Positions 9,329-17,024 of a stretch of DNA of 64,000 bases are shown here, piece after piece. Position 1 is the stretch's first letter. Every line of letters starts with the position of its first letter. The notes under the pieces are model-generated. The model ran no database searches. It saw nothing but the letters and a program-made list of their open reading frames with translations, and was not told the origin of the DNA. The position numbers were made by a program, and so were the translations under genes. Source of the DNA: Flavobacterium ammoniigenes (GTDB lineage: Bacteria > Bacteroidota > Bacteroidia > Flavobacteriales > Flavobacteriaceae); contig NZ_AP025184.1 in NCBI RefSeq assembly GCF_020886055.1, forward strand, positions 1,922,001-1,986,000, written 5' to 3'.

Positions 9329-9366
9329 AATTGGGGGTAGTCAACATTGCTACTCCCAATTTTTTA
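9329..9366 (+). terminator. Terminator between mini-protein and GLPGLI gene
   Basis: A 12-bp stem (AATTGGGGGTAG with CTACTCCCAATT, one G-U pair), loop TCAACATTG, then a T-run. It lies immediately after the 9325 stop and 19 bp before the next start, so read-through would set the level of the downstream genes. Confidence 0.8.
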
Positions 9367-9384
9367 ACCTATAAAATTTATACT

Positions 9385-10143
9385 ATGCGACTATTACTTT
9401 TTTTTGTTTTTATCACCTCTTTTATTAGTGCACAACAATCTGTACGTATTACTTATGAATCTAAAAAAATCTATCCCGTTAGCTTTTTGCAGAATTTATC
9501 TGGTAGTCAAAAAGTAGCCTTCGAAGAAGCCCAAAAAAGACCTTTTTATGCAACCCTTACAAATAATGGGGACGAATCGTTATACAGAAGCATTAATAGA
9601 AAAAAAGACGAAATACTCCCTGGAAAAGATACGGGAAATGAATATGCTAAAGATGAAGGTATATTAATGCAAACCCCAAATTTTTGGAGATTAAAAAATT
9701 TTAAAGAGAAAAAAAACATATCCCTTATTAATATTAGTGACAAAGAATATTATTTCAAAAAACAAATCGAAGAACCACAGTTATATTTCACAAACAAAAC
9801 ATTAAATGTAGATAAATATTTATGTCATTATGCATACCGTTTAAATCCTAAAAACAATGACACTATAAAATATTGGTACACCAAAGAAATTCCAATAGAT
9901 GATGGTCCAAGTAATTTAATAGGGTTACCAGGTATGGTATTAAAAATGGAATCAAAGAATTCTATTGAATATGCTACAAAAGTTGAATTTTTTAAAGAAA
10001 AAATTGAAATTGACAGACCTAAACAATCCTATAAAATATTATCACAAGAAGAATATGACAAATTAGTAATGGAAGCCATAAAACCAAAAACATATATAGA
10101 TTCTCAAGGAAGAAAAGTTACTTCTGAAATATTAAAACAATAA
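9385..10143 (+). CDS. GLPGLI family protein
   Basis: A 252-aa exported protein. It starts at the ATG at 9385, which gives the signal peptide MRLLLFFVFITSFISAQ; the in-frame ATG at 9316 would lie inside the previous gene and terminator. Near residues 193-201 it has IGLPGMVLKME, the signature of the GLPGLI (Porph_ging) family, preceded by the usual W-Y-T-K-E-I-P-I-D-D-G-P stretch. These periplasmic or surface proteins are common in Bacteroidota, often next to TonB-dependent receptors, and their biochemical role is not established. It is followed after 3 bp by a paralogue and then by a TonB-type receptor, so the three probably form one operon. Confidence 0.88.
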   Translation: MRLLLFFVFITSFISAQQSVRITYESKKIYPVSFLQNLSGSQKVAFEEAQKRPFYATLTNNGDESLYRSINRKKDEILPGKDTGNEYAKDEGILMQTPNFWRLKNFKEKKNISLINISDKEYYFKKQIEEPQLYFTNKTLNVDKYLCHYAYRLNPKNNDTIKYWYTKEIPIDDGPSNLIGLPGMVLKMESKNSIEYATKVEFFKEKIEIDRPKQSYKILSQEEYDKLVMEAIKPKTYIDSQGRKVTSEILKQ

Positions 10144-10146
10144 ACA

Positions 10147-10788
10147 ATGTTAAAAAAAATAGTCCTTATTTTGGTATTGATAAAATTCCAATTTTCATTT
10201 GCACAAAACACTACTGTAATAAGTTTTGAAGAAAAAATGATTGTCTCAAAAGAAATGTTGAAAAAAGTTCCGCCGATGTTAAGAGATGTGATGCAAAAAC
10301 AACTCAACAACACAGTTGTTTTATCTAAAGTATTTTTTAGAGATAATAGTAATTATTACCAATCTAATGAAACCAATAAACAAATAAATTTGAATGGTAA
10401 TGTAGCAAAAAAAGATAATGTTACGGTTATGGACACAGAAACAACTATAAAATCTAAACCAATAAAAATAAAAAAAGATTTTGCTCAACAAAATTATTCA
10501 ATGATTGAAAATAAAAAGACAATCAATAACCCCTTAGAAAAGGTAAAATGGATTGTAACAAATAAAACAAAAAAAATATTGAGTTATAATTGTTTTCTAG
10601 CCTCTACGACCTACAAAGGACAAAAGCTTGAAGTCTATTTTACAAAAGAAATATCTGGAAACGCATCTCCAGAAAAACTTCCATTCATTAATGGCGTAAT
10701 TCTCGAATATAAAACAACAATTAAAACGAGTACAGCTACCCAAGTAAAATTCAACCAACCAGATGTTAAGAATTTTTTTGAAGATTAA
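10147..10788 (+). CDS. GLPGLI-like exported protein with eroded signature
   Basis: A 213-aa protein with signal peptide MLKKIVLILVLIKFQFSFAQ. It shares the overall plan of the previous gene (a W-x-V segment, Y-F-T-K-E-I, then a Leu/Ile-rich turn), but the position of GLPGLIL reads PFINGVILEYKT, so the family signature is degenerate. It lies 3 bp after the first GLPGLI gene and 16 bp before the receptor gene. It is probably a diverged duplicate in the same operon; the family assignment is likely, not certain. Confidence 0.72.
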   Translation: MLKKIVLILVLIKFQFSFAQNTTVISFEEKMIVSKEMLKKVPPMLRDVMQKQLNNTVVLSKVFFRDNSNYYQSNETNKQINLNGNVAKKDNVTVMDTETTIKSKPIKIKKDFAQQNYSMIENKKTINNPLEKVKWIVTNKTKKILSYNCFLASTTYKGQKLEVYFTKEISGNASPEKLPFINGVILEYKTTIKTSTATQVKFNQPDVKNFFED

Positions 10789-10804
10789 CATAATTATAGT
10801 TTAA

Positions 10805-13381
10805 TTGAAAAATCTTTTTGTACTTTTTTTCCTTATCTCCAACTTTGTTTTTAGTCAAAACACTTTAGAATTAAAGGTGGTCGACCAAAACAATAGTCCA
10901 CTTTTTAGAGCTATTGTTATCATTGAACAAAATAATATCCAAATCGGCTTTGGTAGTACCAATCAAGGTGGTGTTTTTAGTACAAAGCTAGCTGCTGGAG
11001 ATTACAATTTAAAAATCAATAAACTTGGTTTTGTTTCTCAAGTAAAAACTATAAATATTATCAATACTACAACCCTCACAGTGGAGCTATTTAATGAGAC
11101 CAATAATCTTGAAACTGTGGTTATTAAGTATAGACCCAAAATAATGAAAGTGAAGCAGGATACCATATCTTATAATCTTAAAACTGTAATAGATGGTACA
11201 GAGCGAAAAGTAGAAGATGTTATAAAAAAACTACCTGGGTTGAATGTTGATGAAAACGGAAAGGTTTCATTCAAAGGACAAAATATTGATAATGTCCTTA
11301 TTGACGGTAATGAATTCTTTGGAAACAAACATCAAATGGCAACAAAAAACATTGATGCCACTATGATTGAAGGCATAGATCTGCTTACAAATTATCAAGG
11401 ATTTTCAAAACTAGCCATGGGTGCAAAAGGAATAGCTTTAAATTTAAAACTTAAAGAAAAATACAAACAACAAATTATCGGCGATATTGAAAGTAGTTAT
11501 GGTATAAATGATGCAGCAAGGATACATAATAACTTGTATAAATTTTCAAAAAAGGGGAATTTGGCAATTATCAGTGATTACAATTCAATTGGCAAAACTC
11601 CTATTACTGTCGAAGACTATCGAGAAATGCGTATCCCAAATGATGCTGAAAACGAGCAATCTAATACCGAAACATTTGAATTACCTTCTTTTCTTGCACC
11701 ATCAAGTTTTATAAAATTCAAAAAAAACAAATTCCTTGGTGTAAATTTTACATCACTAATAGGAGAAAAATCAAAAATCTCGTTTTCAAACTTATTTAAT
11801 AGCACGAGTATGATTGAAGAAAGTACAAAAACGCAAACAAATATTGGGCAGACAAATTCCTTAACTCTATTTGAAAGTAATAAAAAATCGAATTATACTT
11901 TAAATAGCACCGATTTTAAATGGGAATTTAATAAAAGTAAAAACACGTTTATTAGTTATAGATTAAATTTCACACCAAATAGAGATGAAGCAAATGATTC
12001 TATCAATAATTTTACAAATCAAATAGCAACAAGAGGCACCAATCAAAATTTTATACTTTCACAAGTATTTAAAGCAAACTCTATTATAAGTGACAAAATA
12101 AATTATAAATTTCAATTCAATCAGAGTTTAGAAAATAATCAAAAACGGTCACATATCGATAGTGAATCGGCTTTATTTGGTTTAAATGTAGAGAAAGTAA
12201 ACCAATTTTTAAATTTCAAAAACAACAATTTTTCTGTATTTAACGAGCTTAATTATAAAAAGGGGGAAAATAATTTTATAACCAAATTACTATTACTTCA
12301 TAAAAATAGTTCTTCAACAAATTTAGTTATTACTGACGGAAGTGAAAATGATTTATTCAGAAAACAAAATACCCTACAAGCACAATTCCAATGGCAACAT
12401 CAATGGAATAAAAAATGGCGTACTACTTTAGGACTAAAAAATACAAATACATTTATCCTTTATGATGAAAACAAAACTAGTTATGCAATATTAGAACCTG
12501 TAGTTATAATTAACTATGCAATTTCCCAATTTCATAAAATAAGTTTGAGTGGCGATTTTTCTCATGATTTTACCTCTCTTTTCCAATTGCAAAATGACGT
12601 ATTAATTGATGACTTTCAAAATATCAAAACTGCAAGTACTGTTGATTTCAGTAACCCAATACAAAAAAAATCAGTAAATATTGACTATTTAAATATTAAT
12701 AGTAAAAACCAGAGCATTTTATTCTCAAAAATATCGTACTCAATTTTCGATAAATCAGTAGCTCAAAACACCATTTATAATGTGGGTTATGTAAATAGTA
12801 ATTTTTTATTCTCACCAAAAACAACACAATTTCAATGGCTTAATTTGTATGATTTGCGGTTTAATACTTTACCTTTCTCAATTAAAAATACTATAGTTTA
12901 TTTAAACACTCAATCATTCTCCTATTTTAATTCAAATCAAAATCAAACTATAAATCAAAATGTTTCTGTAAAACAACAATGCGTGACAAATTTCAAAAAT
13001 TCTATTTTTCAATTTGATATAGGCTACAGTCTAAACAATATGAATACTTCACAAAGTTTTACTAATTTTAATAATACTACTAATTCGTATCAAATCTTTT
13101 TTACTTTAAAAGGTAGGTATAAAGAAAAAGTAAAATGGGATATTGGATGGATGTTAAACGATCAAAACTCCGGTTATAATCAAAACAGAATTCATTTTTT
13201 AAATTGTAATGGAGAATTATACTTAACAAAAAAAATGAGGATAATTGTAAATGGGTATAATTTATTGGATTTAAATAATAATATTTTTATTACTACAACT
13301 AATGACCCTTCATTCTTTACTGAATCAATTAATCAAATAATGCCTGGTTATATCATGAGTGGTTTGAACTTTTCGTTTTAA
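10805..13381 (+). CDS. TonB-dependent-receptor-like outer membrane protein
   Basis: An 858-aa protein. Residues 1-18 are a signal peptide; residues about 20-105 form a carboxypeptidase-regulatory-like (CarboxypepD_reg) domain (LELKVVDQNNSPL...). A plug-like region follows (VEDVIKKLPGLNVDENGKVSFKG, then NVLIDGNEFFG). The remainder is rich in alternating polar/aromatic strands and ends in GLNFSF, with the terminal Phe typical of outer-membrane barrels. The start codon is TTG at 10805: an in-frame TAA lies directly before it, and the signal peptide begins there. It is the last gene of the GLPGLI operon. It probably imports or senses a substrate handled by the GLPGLI proteins; the substrate is unknown. 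Confidence 0.85.
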   Translation: MKNLFVLFFLISNFVFSQNTLELKVVDQNNSPLFRAIVIIEQNNIQIGFGSTNQGGVFSTKLAAGDYNLKINKLGFVSQVKTINIINTTTLTVELFNETNNLETVVIKYRPKIMKVKQDTISYNLKTVIDGTERKVEDVIKKLPGLNVDENGKVSFKGQNIDNVLIDGNEFFGNKHQMATKNIDATMIEGIDLLTNYQGFSKLAMGAKGIALNLKLKEKYKQQIIGDIESSYGINDAARIHNNLYKFSKKGNLAIISDYNSIGKTPITVEDYREMRIPNDAENEQSNTETFELPSFLAPSSFIKFKKNKFLGVNFTSLIGEKSKISFSNLFNSTSMIEESTKTQTNIGQTNSLTLFESNKKSNYTLNSTDFKWEFNKSKNTFISYRLNFTPNRDEANDSINNFTNQIATRGTNQNFILSQVFKANSIISDKINYKFQFNQSLENNQKRSHIDSESALFGLNVEKVNQFLNFKNNNFSVFNELNYKKGENNFITKLLLLHKNSSSTNLVITDGSENDLFRKQNTLQAQFQWQHQWNKKWRTTLGLKNTNTFILYDENKTSYAILEPVVIINYAISQFHKISLSGDFSHDFTSLFQLQNDVLIDDFQNIKTASTVDFSNPIQKKSVNIDYLNINSKNQSILFSKISYSIFDKSVAQNTIYNVGYVNSNFLFSPKTTQFQWLNLYDLRFNTLPFSIKNTIVYLNTQSFSYFNSNQNQTINQNVSVKQQCVTNFKNSIFQFDIGYSLNNMNTSQSFTNFNNTTNSYQIFFTLKGRYKEKVKWDIGWMLNDQNSGYNQNRIHFLNCNGELYLTKKMRIIVNGYNLLDLNNNIFITTTNDPSFFTESINQIMPGYIMSGLNFSF

Positions 13382-13594
13382 AAAATTGCTCTTCAATTTT
13401 AAAAAAACTAACACTAACAATAATTTGCTTAAAGCTGGCTAATTTACAACCTTTAAACACCTTATAACCATTAGTTAAGACTTTCCTGATAATCTCGATC
13501 TCCAAACCTAAACGAAGCAAAATAGCTATACGTTAAACACAATCTTAAAAAAAATATACAACGAATGTAATTAGAATAATTAGGAGATAATTTT

Positions 13595-13637
13595 TATTTG
13601 ACCAATGATTACTTGCTTGTTCATTACTAAAAGAAAA
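13595..13637 (+). repeat. Degenerate direct repeat, right copy
   Basis: It begins TATTTGACCAATGATT and matches 8937-8980 with one gap. It sits in the 405-bp gap (13382-13786) after the receptor gene, where I see no gene. Confidence 0.45.
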
Positions 13638-13786
13638 AAAAACTCAACATTAATAATGATTGAAAAAAATGATTTGTATTTAAAAATAATTTTAAATGAA
13701 CATAAGTTGTTAATAGATTAGCATGTTTTGTTGACCTAGGGATTAATTTAAATATAAAATAGACCATGCTTTATTGAACAAAACAA

Positions 13787-14074
13787 TTAAATTTCATCCA
13801 ATTCGATAAGTTTGTATTTCAGTGCAAATAAGACAACCCCAATAAAGTTTTTACATTCTGTTTTTTCCATAATATGCTTTCTATGTTTTTCAACCGTACG
13901 AGTACTAATACATAAAAAATCTGCCATCTCTTTACTACATTTCTCCTTTGTGGCTAATTTGACAATCTCAATTTCTCTAGCTGTTAAATGTACTGGTACA
14001 ACACTATCTTTTGAAAAATCCCTAGAAATAACTCCGTGTAGTAATTCATAACCTTTTTCTTCGTTAAGTCCCAT
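13787..14074 (-). CDS. Stand-alone LuxR-type (GerE) DNA-binding protein
   Basis: A 95-aa protein whose C-terminal two thirds form a LuxR/NarL helix-turn-helix: LTAREIEIVKLATKEKCSKE, then a recognition helix with ISTRTVEKHRKHIM. There is no receiver or autoinducer-binding domain, so it is either regulated by abundance or by a partner. A TTG at 14095 is a possible earlier start, but the ATG at 14074 is preferred. Upstream on the minus strand lie a TACGG pair (14136-14162) and, behind it, an intrinsic terminator that insulates the gene. It is the only obvious candidate in the window to bind the recurring TACGG elements. Confidence 0.85.
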   Translation of the reverse strand: MGLNEEKGYELLHGVISRDFSKDSVVPVHLTAREIEIVKLATKEKCSKEMADFLCISTRTVEKHRKHIMEKTECKNFIGVVLFALKYKLIELDEI

Positions 14075-14135
14075 AGGTTTAATTTTATATTGCAAATGAT
14101 ACTTTCAAAGCTAATGCAACCAAATCAATACATTT

Positions 14136-14162
14136 TACGGTAAAATTATCTAAATAATACGG
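14136..14162 (-). promoter_or_regulatory. TACGG direct repeat, 22-bp spacing, upstream of LuxR gene
   Basis: TACGG at 14136-14140 and 14158-14162, 22 bp apart, identical in layout to 8120-8146. The pair lies 62-88 bp upstream of the regulator's ATG, where an autoregulatory site would be expected. Confidence 0.45.
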
Positions 14163-14183
14163 TTTTTTAAATGTACAGTAAAG

Positions 14184-14217
14184 CATAAAAAAAACCTCGA
14201 TACAATGATCGAGGTTT
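14184..14217 (-). terminator. Minus-strand intrinsic terminator without an upstream gene
   Basis: A 10-bp stem (AAACCTCGAT with ATCGAGGTTT) and loop ACAATG. On the minus strand it is followed by eight T residues. No minus-strand gene lies to its right up to 14632, so it ends either an unrecognised short transcript or antisense/read-through RNA. Confidence 0.75.
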
Positions 14218-14460
14218 CAATTTGGAGAGAATTCACAATGAATTTAAATGATACCTTCTGAGGGTTTAACAATGCGCATTAAAAAATGTAGTGTATTCAA
14301 TTTCTATAAACCGTTACAATATATATATTAAACAACTAAACAGTAAACAACTCAAATAGAACATTTTAGAAAAATGTATAAAGTATTTACAATCTTTAAA
14401 ACAAGACAAAGTATTACATTTTACTCAGGAGTAATACTAAGTAGAACTAATAGTTATTGA

Positions 14461-14487
14461 CCGTAATGAATTGTTTGAAAAACCGTA
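14461..14487 (-). promoter_or_regulatory. TACGG direct repeat, 22-bp spacing, third locus
   Basis: CCGTA at 14461-14465 and 14483-14487 on the plus strand, which is TACGG on the minus strand, again exactly 22 bp apart and flanked by A-tracts. It lies 146 bp upstream of the small gene at 14633. Nothing else is recognised in the 14096-14632 gap. Confidence 0.42.
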
Positions 14488-14632
14488 AAATCATTCCAGA
14501 CATGCTGTCTAATTTTATGTTTTATAAACAAAACCTCAAAACTGCTATTATAGTAATAAATTATCCTTTAATGTCGCGGTGGGAAAATAGAAAGCTGTAT
14601 TATAAAATATAAACCCTAAAAATTAATTTGTT

Positions 14633-14923
14633 ATGAGCTTAATCGATAAAACAGAACTTAAATACAAAGATTATACATGGACAACCTATTCAAATGATAA
14701 TCCAAAAATATCTGGTAAACCTGATAGTACACTTTTGAATAGAAAGGAAGGTTATGAAATATTATACTTCATTAATAAAATATCAGAAATTCATAATTTC
14801 AAACTAAAATCATCTGCAATTAAAATTGAAAATATAATAAGAAACGAAGTGCCAACTAATCTACACAGTCAAGAAAACATAAAGGTATGGATTGAAACTA
14901 ATTGGAGGAAAAGTAAATACTAA
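14633..14923 (+). CDS. Hypothetical small cytoplasmic protein
   Basis: A 96-aa protein, hydrophilic, no signal peptide or membrane segment, unrecognised. The middle reads KEGYEILYFINKISEIHNF, which looks helical, and the end (VWIETNWRKSKY) is basic and aromatic. It is the first of a run of small plus-strand genes (14633-16154) and is preceded by an inverted TACGG pair. Base use is like the surrounding AT-rich accessory DNA. The start ATG has an A-rich leader and no Shine-Dalgarno sequence, which is usual in this group. Confidence 0.6.
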   Translation: MSLIDKTELKYKDYTWTTYSNDNPKISGKPDSTLLNRKEGYEILYFINKISEIHNFKLKSSAIKIENIIRNEVPTNLHSQENIKVWIETNWRKSKY

Positions 14924-15008
14924 ACCTTAAAACACCTTTTTGCAGAAGTCTCCTGACTTTGAAATTGTATTAAAACACTATTTTAAATAACTAATCTAAA
15001 TATAATCT

Positions 15009-15149
15009 ATGACCATTCAAGCTATTAAACCTGGACCAAAAAGAACAGCTACATCAACAGGAAAACCCGATCAACGTCAACGTGATAATAAAGGAACACC
15101 AAGCAATACACCATCGTTAAAACCATCGAAATCAACACCAAAAAAATAG
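15009..15149 (+). CDS. 46-residue basic Pro/Thr/Lys-rich protein
   Basis: A complete ATG-to-TAG frame of 46 residues: starts MTIQAIKPGPKRTATSTGKP and ends KPSKSTPKK. It is rich in Lys/Arg, Thr, Ser and Pro with no hydrophobic core, so it is probably disordered and may bind nucleic acid or a partner. It lies between two clearly coding small genes on the same strand. Composition is unlike random AT-rich frame sequence, which supports it being translated, but no family is recognised. Confidence 0.5.
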   Translation: MTIQAIKPGPKRTATSTGKPDQRQRDNKGTPSNTPSLKPSKSTPKK

Positions 15150-15234
15150 AATAATTATACTACAAAAATTTACATCCAAATTTATTACATTAACAAGTTA
15201 TCCTTAATATTTCTCATCATAAAAAAATAACAAA

Positions 15235-15801
15235 ATGAAACAAATTTTAAAAATTACAGCTTCAATTACAATGATACTTCTTATGACAAATGCAACTTTA
15301 TTAGCACAAGATGTGAAAAAAGAAGCAGAAGGTTTAAAGACGAAAATGGATGTTTTTAGTTCAAAAACAGGAACAATTACCAAGTTTACTGACACCAAAT
15401 TACCAAATTTAAAAACTTCTTTTGGTGTAGTAGAAACTAAAATCAGAAAAATATTTAATGGCGCTAATTCAGCTTACTTTTATCAAATAACAAAAGAAGG
15501 CAAATATAGCAATAGTACAGCTTCAATTGAATATAATGATTTGTTAGAAGTAATAAAAGCGCTAAAGGCACTACAACCAGAAGTTGAAAAAGATATCTTG
15601 TCAAATCCAGACTATCTAGAAAATAAATTTGTAACCGTTGATGGTTTCCAGGTTGGATATTATGTAAGTGGTAAAAAAGCAAGTTGGTATATAAAATTAG
15701 AAAAGTATGGATCTGAAAATACTTTGTTTATTGATAATGGGAATATAATTGAAACATCATTTGTAGATGCGAAAAATAAAGTAGACGAACTCAAAAAATA
15801 A
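15235..15801 (+). CDS. Hypothetical exported protein
   Basis: A 188-aa protein with a signal peptide (MKQILKITASITMILLMTNATLLAQ). The mature protein is a Lys/Asp-rich, mixed alpha/beta sequence; residues 105-125 (LLEVIKALKALQPEVEKDIL) look helical, and the following part with GYYVSGKKASWYIKLEKYG looks like beta strands. It has no cysteine and no sorting domain. Probably periplasmic. The signal peptide is seen; no function can be assigned. Confidence 0.7.
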   Translation: MKQILKITASITMILLMTNATLLAQDVKKEAEGLKTKMDVFSSKTGTITKFTDTKLPNLKTSFGVVETKIRKIFNGANSAYFYQITKEGKYSNSTASIEYNDLLEVIKALKALQPEVEKDILSNPDYLENKFVTVDGFQVGYYVSGKKASWYIKLEKYGSENTLFIDNGNIIETSFVDAKNKVDELKK

Positions 15802-15947
15802 AATCTACCGACAAAATCCCCAAATTGGTAGGATTATCTTGCTCTTGCATTTAAATAACAGTTCAAGTTAACTACCAATTAACAATTGTCTACTGACTCT
15901 AAATCTTTGTAAATAGAAAATAGAAATTATATCTAAATCAAAAAATT

Positions 15948-16154
15948 ATGAAATACTACTATGTTAACAAAATAAATCAATCAAATGGCGACCACGAAGT
16001 ACACTATTCAACTTGTAATTATTTAACAAGTGTAGAAAATCAAGAACCTTTAGGTTATTTTATTGATTTCAAAGAAGCAGTAAAAAAGGCAAAAGAAAAA
16101 TATGTCCAATCAGATGGATGTTATTTTTGTTCAAATACTTGTCATAATAAATAA
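15948..16154 (+). CDS. Small Cys/His-rich (probable zinc-binding) protein
   Basis: A 68-aa protein with the pattern H-x-V-H...C near residues 17-24, then LGYF...A-x-K-x-A...Y-x-x-x-D-G-C-Y-F-C...C-H at the end. Small proteins with this HEVH...C / GCYFC...CH arrangement occur widely in bacteria as uncharacterised conserved families; the spaced Cys and His residues suggest a zinc site. It has no signal peptide, stands alone, and is followed by about 210 bp in which I see no gene. Confidence 0.7.
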   Translation: MKYYYVNKINQSNGDHEVHYSTCNYLTSVENQEPLGYFIDFKEAVKKAKEKYVQSDGCYFCSNTCHNK

Positions 16155-16365
16155 CCTCTTTCTACTTAATCGAATTACTATCTTGCTTATGGGAGTAAAA
16201 CTTACTCGGAAAGCAGTTGCAATTATTGTTTCAGCTAAATAAGCATTACAAGTGATACCTGGAATCTAATAATTAAACCTTTATGAATGTAGTAATGACG
16301 TTTGTAAAATATTATAAAATTAATTTGTAATAATTCTTACCAATTTTCACTGATTTTCACTGATT

Positions 16366-16578
16366 TTAATTATTTAGTTTTTGCTTTTTTTCTTCTTGAT
16401 GCATTTGATAGACATTATAACAAATGACTAATCCAGCCATTATTATTCCTCCAATGAGTATAAATTGAACTGTTTGATTTCTTTCAAATTCTTGAGGAGT
16501 CTCGATTAAATTCAATTCTAATGCTAATTGATCTGGAGAAAGCATTCTTTGTCTAGAAGTTAATAGTATTTCTTTCAT
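16366..16578 (-). CDS. Small single-pass membrane protein
   Basis: A 70-aa protein with one membrane segment at about residues 38-58 (VQFILIGGIIMAGLVICYNV), a polar N-terminal half (LSPDQLALELNLIETPQEF) and a short Lys-rich tail. It lies 6 bp after the zinc-ribbon-like gene 16585-16959, so it is the second gene of a two-gene unit transcribed away from the MerR-like regulator. No function recognised. Confidence 0.6.
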   Translation of the reverse strand: MKEILLTSRQRMLSPDQLALELNLIETPQEFERNQTVQFILIGGIIMAGLVICYNVYQMHQEEKKQKLNN

Positions 16579-16584
16579 AATTTA

Positions 16585-16959
16585 TTATTTGTGAATTATA
16601 ATTTTATTTGTTTTCTTGTCCAAATGAAAAACGATTTCCTTTATTTGATAACATTGAGTTTCTTTTCCATTTATAATGAAAAATTTAGGTTCCGGTAAGA
16701 AACGTGTGTTAAATCCAAATCTCTCTAGTTTCCACAAATCTTCATCAAAGATACCTGCATCAGAATGTGTTTTTAGTAACTTATAATTTTTTTGAAGTCC
16801 TTTGCTAAATACATCAAATTCTTCATTTTCAATTAAGCGTCTGAGGTAGCCGGCTCGATTTCTACAATAATCGTTACAATACGCTATCTTAGAAGATTTG
16901 TATTCAATTATTTCATCCCTACACTCAGGGTTATTACAAATTTTAATTGGTTTTATCAT
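16585..16959 (-). CDS. Zinc-finger-like protein (C-x4-C ... YCNDYCRNRA)
   Basis: A 124-aa protein. The N-terminus has CNNPEC, then YCNDYCRNRAGYLRR, a four-cysteine knuckle of the type seen in FCS/zinc-ribbon-like small proteins. The C-terminal half (residues 75-124) has beta-strand character and no recognised domain. A TTG at 16977 in frame is rejected as start because it lies within the TATATTTG -7 box of this gene's promoter; the ATG at 16959 fits the expected transcription start. It is divergent from the MerR-like gene with overlapping promoters, so the two may be co-regulated. Confidence 0.68.
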   Translation of the reverse strand: MIKPIKICNNPECRDEIIEYKSSKIAYCNDYCRNRAGYLRRLIENEEFDVFSKGLQKNYKLLKTHSDAGIFDEDLWKLERFGFNTRFLPEPKFFIINGKETQCYQIKEIVFHLDKKTNKIIIHK

Positions 16960-16974
16960 TTTAATACGTTTATG

Positions 16975-17006
16975 CAAATATATTAAAATATTTTTAATTA
17001 CATTTG
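16975..17006. promoter_or_regulatory. Back-to-back promoters for the 16959 and 17025 genes
   Basis: TATATTTG on the minus strand (16975-16982) and TACATTTG on the plus strand (16999-17006) match the Bacteroidota -7 consensus TAnnTTTG. They face away from each other 16 bp apart and imply very short leaders (about 10-20 nt) for both genes. The -33 elements are weak. Confidence 0.6.
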
Positions 17007-17024
17007 TCGTATAAAATTAAACTA

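Noticed and set aside
16343..16367. Two and a half copies of ATTTTCACTG as a regulatory repeat
   Set aside because: Too short and at the 3' end of a minus-strand gene; likely simple-sequence drift.
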